A stretch of 64,000 nt of DNA from Rhizopus arrhizus (taxonomy: Eukaryota > Mucoromycota > Mucoromycetes > Mucorales > Rhizopodaceae), in the NCBI GenBank assembly GCA_024220505.1, contig JAKZZE010000011.1, forward strand, positions 1,240,001 through 1,304,000, in the 5' to 3' direction. Both the position numbers and the translations under genes were made by a program. Below the pieces are notes generated by a model that was given only the letters and a program-made list of their open reading frames with translations, did no database searches and was not told where the DNA came from. Shown piece after piece: positions 57,915 through 64,000 of the stretch. How positions within the stretch are numbered: position 1 is the first letter of the stretch; every line of letters starts with the position of its first letter.

Positions 57915-60900
57915 TTATAATATCAAAAGACTTACAGAGTTTCTATTATTGATAAATAAGCTATCTATTTTATCATCAGGTTCATTAGGTAGTATCTCCC
58001 TCGCACTCTGCAGCTCACGCAACGAAGATGTTTTCTTGTTTGGATTTCTCATAAACAATGAATCTTCTAAAGAAATCTTCGCGCGTGTAGGTCTAATATT
58101 CTCTAGTTGCGGGCTCTGTTGGCGCTTTTCACCTACGCGTGGAGAACCAGGTGGTTCAGCAGGGGGCTCGTCGATCTTGGTAGGTCCTTTTATATCTTCA
58201 ATAGATTCTGTTGAAGGCATGGTGACTATGTCCTTTTCGTAAATATTCTGAGGTATTATTGACTCGCTCATATGATGATTAAAGTAAGGGTATCCGCACT
58301 AAATATAATTTTTTAGTTCACTAAATCATCATTATTGAGATTTTACCTCTCTCATGAGTGATCTTTTCTTGGCGTCTTGTACAAGATCTCCCCAATATTC
58401 ACTTCTTGATAATGAGTTTGCATGACCCAAGACGTATAAAGAGCATTTGGCTCTTGTTAACCCTACGTTCATACGACGCATATCAGCCAAGAAGCCAATA
58501 CCGCGTCCTAAAAGAAAGTAATGAGTTATAATTCCTTGGAGGAGATTTTATTATTATTATTATACCTGATCCAGCTCTAACACAAGAAAAAATAATAATC
58601 TCTTTCTCTTGTCCTTGAAAACCGTCCACAGTATTGAAATCAATAGCATCCACAATGCCATCACCAAATCGTTTTTGGAATCGAGCTTTCAGTTGGCCAA
58701 CTTGCTGTTTATAGGGCGTAATGACACCAATTTTGGATGCAAACTAATTTGATATTTTAATATCTAATATACAATAGCAAAAAAGATGGGCAATTTTTTT
58801 TAATACCTTCATAGTAGGTAATTTAGTAAGAAGTAGATCCACTAAAGAAACAGCGGCATCTGCCTCTGCTACGTTGAAGATAGATTTTCCTCGTCCCATC
58901 TTTTCCTGTCCATCGCGAACGTCATAAAAGCAGTAAGGAGGGAATTCAGGTAATGCATGCCAAACAGCAGATGAAATTTTATCCATTTCAGATCCATCTT
59001 GTAACCGAGATTGATAAAAGAGCCTACTTGGTAAATCACTAATCTCTGGATGCATACGATACTGTATGCTATAATGTGTTTTTAGTCATATATATAACAT
59101 ATAATCTATTTGCTATTACTTTAATAGATTGACTTCTTTTCCAATTGTTTTCTCTAGTCTCATAAACAGACTTTGCTGATAATCATACTTGGTTGCTAGA
59201 GTAGACATGACAGTCGGCGGCAACTGATTAGGATCACCAACAAGAATACATCTTTGAGTATCAAACTTCAAAGGTATTAAGGAACTAATCTCAACCGATT
59301 GAGAGGCTTCATCTACAATTACAGTTTCAAACGACGCTCCCATCGCTGTCATCATATCATGCCCACTTCCACTTAATGTAGCACAGACAACATCGGCATT
59401 GGTAAATACCTTTTGACGTGCACGTATACGAGAAATCTCCATCTCTTGTCCATAATTTTTTTGATCTTGATGAGCATCCCTAAGTGCAATTCTTGCCTTA
59501 GCTAATTTTTGTGCCAATGCCTTTCGCTTTCCGCGAAGAATAGACATTTGAACTATATCGCTCCCTGCCTGCGTAATCTCCCGATCCACTTCATCCATTC
59601 CAATCTGAATGTTTCGAATGTCATTGTGAATACCATCTAGACGACTTCCAATCTTTGTAATCGTATCATCGCTCCCCACATTGGCATCCATTTCGGCCTC
59701 AATCAGACGATCTAGGATACGGTCCTTGACACTTGCATTGACCGAATCCGATACACCAATACGAACTACATTTGGTTTCCTTAGACCGTGGGAGGTCATT
59801 ACTCCTTCTTTCAAACGTTTTGTAATTTCATCCACAGCAGCATTACTTGGTGCACACACAAGAAGTTTACTACCACCATACGGTTGCCCAGGTGTTGATT
59901 TGTGGCGTTGATCCAATAATGAAACAATTAAGGCTAAAATAGTTTTTGTTTTACCAGTACCTGGAGGTCTATATAGTCGCTAAATTAAGTTCCTGTTATT
60001 CTATTCTGCTTTTTCTCTTTTTACCCTTGAATTAAAGAGAACCCCTTTCTCTTCTGAATAGCAGCTGCAATGGCTTCAGCTTGTGGTTCATTGACATTAT
60101 AATTCTTACAATACTGTTGAATAATAAGTGCACTAGGTTTTGCTATTGTGGTAGGAGCAGGGTTAAGAATTTCAGGACCAAGTTCATAATGCTCTAAAGC
60201 TTCTAACGCTGCATATTCACGCATGGCCGTTGTAAGGCTTTTTTTTAATTAGGTATTTGTTATTGTTGCTATTTTCTATTTTCTTTTCTTTTTTTTCTTT
60301 TTTTTCTTTTTTTTACCTCATAATGCGAAGAATACTCCATGATGTCTTTGGTGAAATGGAGTTTAGGACACCTATACGATTTGGAGTAAAATAACATCGA
60401 ATAGTCACTTCTCCCATATTTTTTGTTTGGTTGATGGAAGCCACCTTGCCCAAAAAAGCTCTCTCCCTCCAAGGCTTTGTGACCTCACCTTCCTCGGTCA
60501 GGCTTGATGGATCATTGAAAAAGACAGAACCAAAGTGGTTAGAAATACAGACAAGATCATCCACAGATACATAGTTAGTGACCAAACTCATTGGCCAATT
60601 AAACATGATATCCACAAAATCATTCGTATGACGACGTCCCGCCACAATACACTGCTCCAATACATCAGATTGTGACAGACTTTCCTTTGCACGTTGAATC
60701 TGACTCCAGATTTCAGTAACCAGTAAGGGTTCAAATGTATTTTTATAATCTTGAAACGTTTGGAATTTAGTCGGTATGCACTTGTAAATTGTTTCATCCA
60801 TAGCTGGAGGCATGTCTCTGCTTAAACTAATGTCCCAGGAAAGGATAGCTTTGAAGAGGCGATCGATGTTGGGTATAATTTTCTGTCTTCGGTTCTTAAG

Positions 60901-63900
60901 TCGCTGTTCCTTTTGTTGTATATATTTTTTTGTAATGTTTGTATCGACTAATTTGATAGTACGCTTGGGTTTGGTATTGAATAAAGCCTTGACGGTTTCA
61001 GTATTTGCTGCACGGTCATCCATATCATTAACCAAATCCTGAAGACCTCCTTCTTCGTCATCATCTGAAGACTCTGAAGATGAATTGTCTTGAGCATAGC
61101 CTTTGTGAACTACGCTAGCTGCAGAGGGTGATTTAACTGTAGCCATCAAACGCTGTTCCGCCCGAAATTCATCTTTCAAGCTTTTTACTTTTGAGAATCC
61201 CATAGGTGGAGGTTTCAGTTTGCGGCCAGTAGAAGTCACAGCGTAAGTCTGTTGCTGCGTTTCAGGAACATATACACGGTTTTGATATCGTTTGGGCGCT
61301 TCAGTCACTGTTTTTTCTTTGAATACCTCCTTTTGTGTAGTAATGCTTGAGGTATCTAGATCCATAGGTTCAACGCTTGGTGTCTCATTTACTGACTCAA
61401 TCTCATCGTCGAACCAGCTCTCGTCAATCTGTAACATGTCGATATCACCACATTCGTTTTCAAATTCATCCTTTAATATTTCTTGCTCCTTATTCTGGGC
61501 AATATAAGTAGTACTTTGTAATCGAGGAGGAGTAGTTGTCACCATATTAGCAAAGCTTTCATCCAACGAAAATGGCGTTATTCTTTCAGGTATTGTCCTC
61601 TCGGAGGCTGTAATTTTGGTATGATCCGCTCGATTGGGAGTAGTAATCGATTGCCATTCAACTTCTTCATCATCGCTATCGTTGAAGAAAATAAAATTGT
61701 CAGGCTCATGAGCTCTGAGTGCCAAAGAGAGTTTTTCTTTCTCTGCAATGGTCAATTTGCTAACATTAACCCCTGTCGAGGCCGTCATTAGTCGATCATA
61801 AGCTTCAACAGATATCTTCATGTCTTTTAATTTTAGCGTATCCAACATATTAACGATCAAAGGAAGTAGTCGGGAAATCACATCCTGCCTAGTGACATAA
61901 ACCCAATGTGATAAAGAACCCACTGAGGTACAAATAAAAGAATATGAAAGTGTATCTGGCAAGACTACTTTTTTGAACAACAAGTGTGCTTCCATCATCT
62001 GCCTAGCTATATCAAGCACAGGTATCACAATATCTACCACTTCTCGAGGCTTATAGAATTCAGACCATTTCAAACAAGCTTCAAGTATAAGCTGATTTAC
62101 TTTCCAGCAGCTATCCCAAAATACACGAAACTGCCCACTCTCATCTTCCTCTGTTCCTTTCCCTAAGAGGCTTTCCAGGTATCCTTTAGATGTCAGCGAT
62201 TCTATATACAATTTTAAGACCAATGTAAAGCTTGGGAGAGATCTAAATATGTCTATATTGCTGGTCAACAAGGCCATATACTCTTGAATGATGAAGTTGA
62301 TGGCTTCAGTGACTTTTGAGGGGTTTAACATAAAAAATTCGTAAAAAGGATCTACGCTATAACTTTTGTTGGGTACAAAATGGATAGTTCGATCCCGAAG
62401 TTCTGGATACTGTGAGCACCAGAGATGAAGGATAGGTTTAATCATTTCAGTGTCAGTTATCATCTTCTTTTTTGTATTCCAATCCATGTGTTGTACTTTT
62501 GGTAGCAGTTGGATGACAAAGGAGCGAACATCAGATAATTTGCGAGTTACATAGGCAACTTCTGTTGGAAATGGGCTCTTTTGTGCTTGCTTTTCGAGGT
62601 CTGGCAAATCGACAGTTGCTATATTTGCATACGCTTTCAAAAAAACATTAATGAATAAAGTCGATGGTGGTGACTCTTCGAAATTGGTAGTCAAAGCATT
62701 CCAAATATTATCATAATGCGTGTTTTTAGCCAAAGAACCAACATTTTCTCCTTCCTCTATTATGGACGGAAAAACATGGCGGAAGGCATTCATCACAGAA
62801 GTAGTGTACTTGTCTGCCAAGTCGCCCAACAGATTAACAGCAACGTTTGGCATATTCTGAACAATGGCTGGTAAGGTAGAAGCATCAATTTTAGCAAATG
62901 AGATAATCTGTGGTATATATTGATCCAATTTGGGTAAGTTGTCATCTAGCAAGCATTGATCAACAATTTGTAAACCTAATTCTGCACAATACGCCCGGCT
63001 CATCACGCCCCATATCTCCATTTGAAAATAACCAAAAGTTGTATCTAGCATCCTCTCTGTCATCTGTGCCTCGACAGAGGATCGCCGCAAAGATGACCAG
63101 TAAGGATACATCCACTCAAGGATACTTTTGATTTTGGCCATTAGTTTATCCTCTGGATATCGCGTACCGTCCTTTTGTAAAATCTTGCCAATATTTCCAT
63201 CTCGCGCAATCTTCATTACTGACTGAAAGGCAGCATGCTCACAGATTTGTTTAATGATATTACAATAAAGCGTAGCATCGGTCTCAATGGTGCCCCAGAA
63301 TCTGGATTGGAGTTTCAGTAGCATGGCGGTCATTGCCTTTAGAATGTCCACCAGTCTTTCAGAAGAAGATGTAAGTTGAGTCTGGATTATTACTGGCATA
63401 GAGATTCTAGCGTCCAGAAGACATTGATGTAGTCTATCAGAGGACATGGCAGTTGCGGCCAGTCGCAGTGTCTTCCAGAATTCACCCTTATCCTGTGTGA
63501 CCTCAAACGGACAGTAATCAGTAGAGTGGGTTGGAGTAGTAAGTGACTGCAGCATGGCAATCACAAGTCCTGCAATCTGCGGAAAGTCTGTGTCTGGTAG
63601 CTTATAATCGTCCGTACCTATGAACTTCTCTAGCAGTTTTCTTGCCCAGAATCGCACCACACGGTGATGATGTAAGTTCAATTGAAAGACATGTACGGCC
63701 GTGTCGGTGTCTAATGTAGGGAAAAGTCCTGATCGGTGGATCTGATCAAACATCTTGCAAAACAGTTGATCGCATTCAGTATCTTTTAAAAATGCTGGGG
63801 AATAAACAATTTCGATTAAAGCGCATATTACTTGATCCGTCATGCTGAACTTCGATTCAAGTTGTTTTAAAGTATATTTAATTCTCGTTAGATCAAATCG

Positions 63901-63954
63901 ATTTAAAATCTGAAAAAAACCGATCGACTGTGGATCCAGGAAATAGACTTTCAT
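57915..63954 (-). CDS. SEN1: Sen1/senataxin-type RNA:DNA helicase
   Basis: Superfamily 1B helicase that terminates non-coding transcription and resolves R-loops. Seven exons (63954-60317, 60237-60025, 59968-59120, 59068-58807, 58743-58566, 58507-58347, 58298-57915) give 1,894 aa. Starting at 63963 would add three residues. The first exon carries the SEN1_N helical domain and then an acidic, Ser-rich linker (SSSESSDDDEEGG). Helicase motifs follow in order: PPGTGKTKTI (Walker A, over a splice junction), CAPSNAAVDEI, VDEASQSVE (motif II), GDPNQLPPTV, QYRMHPEIS, ITPYKQQ, TVDGFQGQEKEIII and MNVGLTRAK. A Leu-rich acidic prong insert lies between motifs Ia and II. The tail is disordered with PPAEPPGSPR. 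A donor-like GTAAGT near the stop leaves an alternative end possible. Confidence 0.94.
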
Positions 63955-64000
63955 ATCTAACAAGAAATAAAAATCAATACTCTCCTTTCTCTTTTAATTT

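Overview
The window looks like nuclear DNA of an early-diverging fungus, most likely Mucoromycota (Mucorales-like). The evidence is the A+T-rich background, genes cut by many 45-60 bp GT-AG introns, compact gene spacing, and the gene set itself: a CSA/ERCC8 WD40 protein, an HRI-type eIF2alpha kinase, ARS2/Serrate, Sen1, a kinesin-6, Vps27, and a CCHC-gag plus EN/RT LINE. The species cannot be fixed from sequence alone.

Layout. 1-2445: a LINE scrap, an ERCC8 gene (9 exons) and an unrecognised 87-aa protein starting MGCC. 2446-11240: a Tc1/mariner relic, then a complete 5.57-kb LINE (4431-10002) with two intact ORFs and a 14-bp target-site duplication, sitting beside a decayed MULE transposase. 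11890-15360: a RidA gene and an HMG-box-like ORF inside a 3.5-kb segment that recurs inverted at about 42170-45650. 15950-19330: a P450 fragment and a second MULE relic. 19512-26489: a compact block of VPS27, PIG-X/PBN1 (minus), PHB1, a GH16 protein and an MFS transporter. 26585-31760: a duplicated segment holding the last exon of an unknown gene, a truncated LINE with a 15-bp target-site duplication, an unrecognised pseudogene and two oppositely oriented Tc1 transposase halves. 31680-37880: a dense nested mosaic of LTR-like repeats without coding capacity. 38103-38174: tRNA-Glu(TTC) with an 811-bp insertion at its 5' edge. 38994-47626: gene-poor, holding the inverted RidA/HMG copy. 47627-64000: a gene-dense arm with an SH3 membrane protein, an HRI kinase, kinesin-6 (minus), ARS2 (plus) and SEN1 (minus).

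Functional view. The intact genes are mostly housekeeping: transcription-coupled repair, RNA processing and termination, translational stress control, endosomal sorting, GPI anchor synthesis, mitochondrial inner membrane, cell wall, transport and cytokinesis. About 18 kb (29.3-47.6 kb) contains only a duplicated RidA gene, an HMG-like ORF and one tRNA. The strongest unusual signals are the inverted RidA/HMG duplication around a 27-kb interval, the LTR-like repeats that carry a shared core and flank themselves with ACAT, the tRNA-edge insertion, and the fresh LINE.
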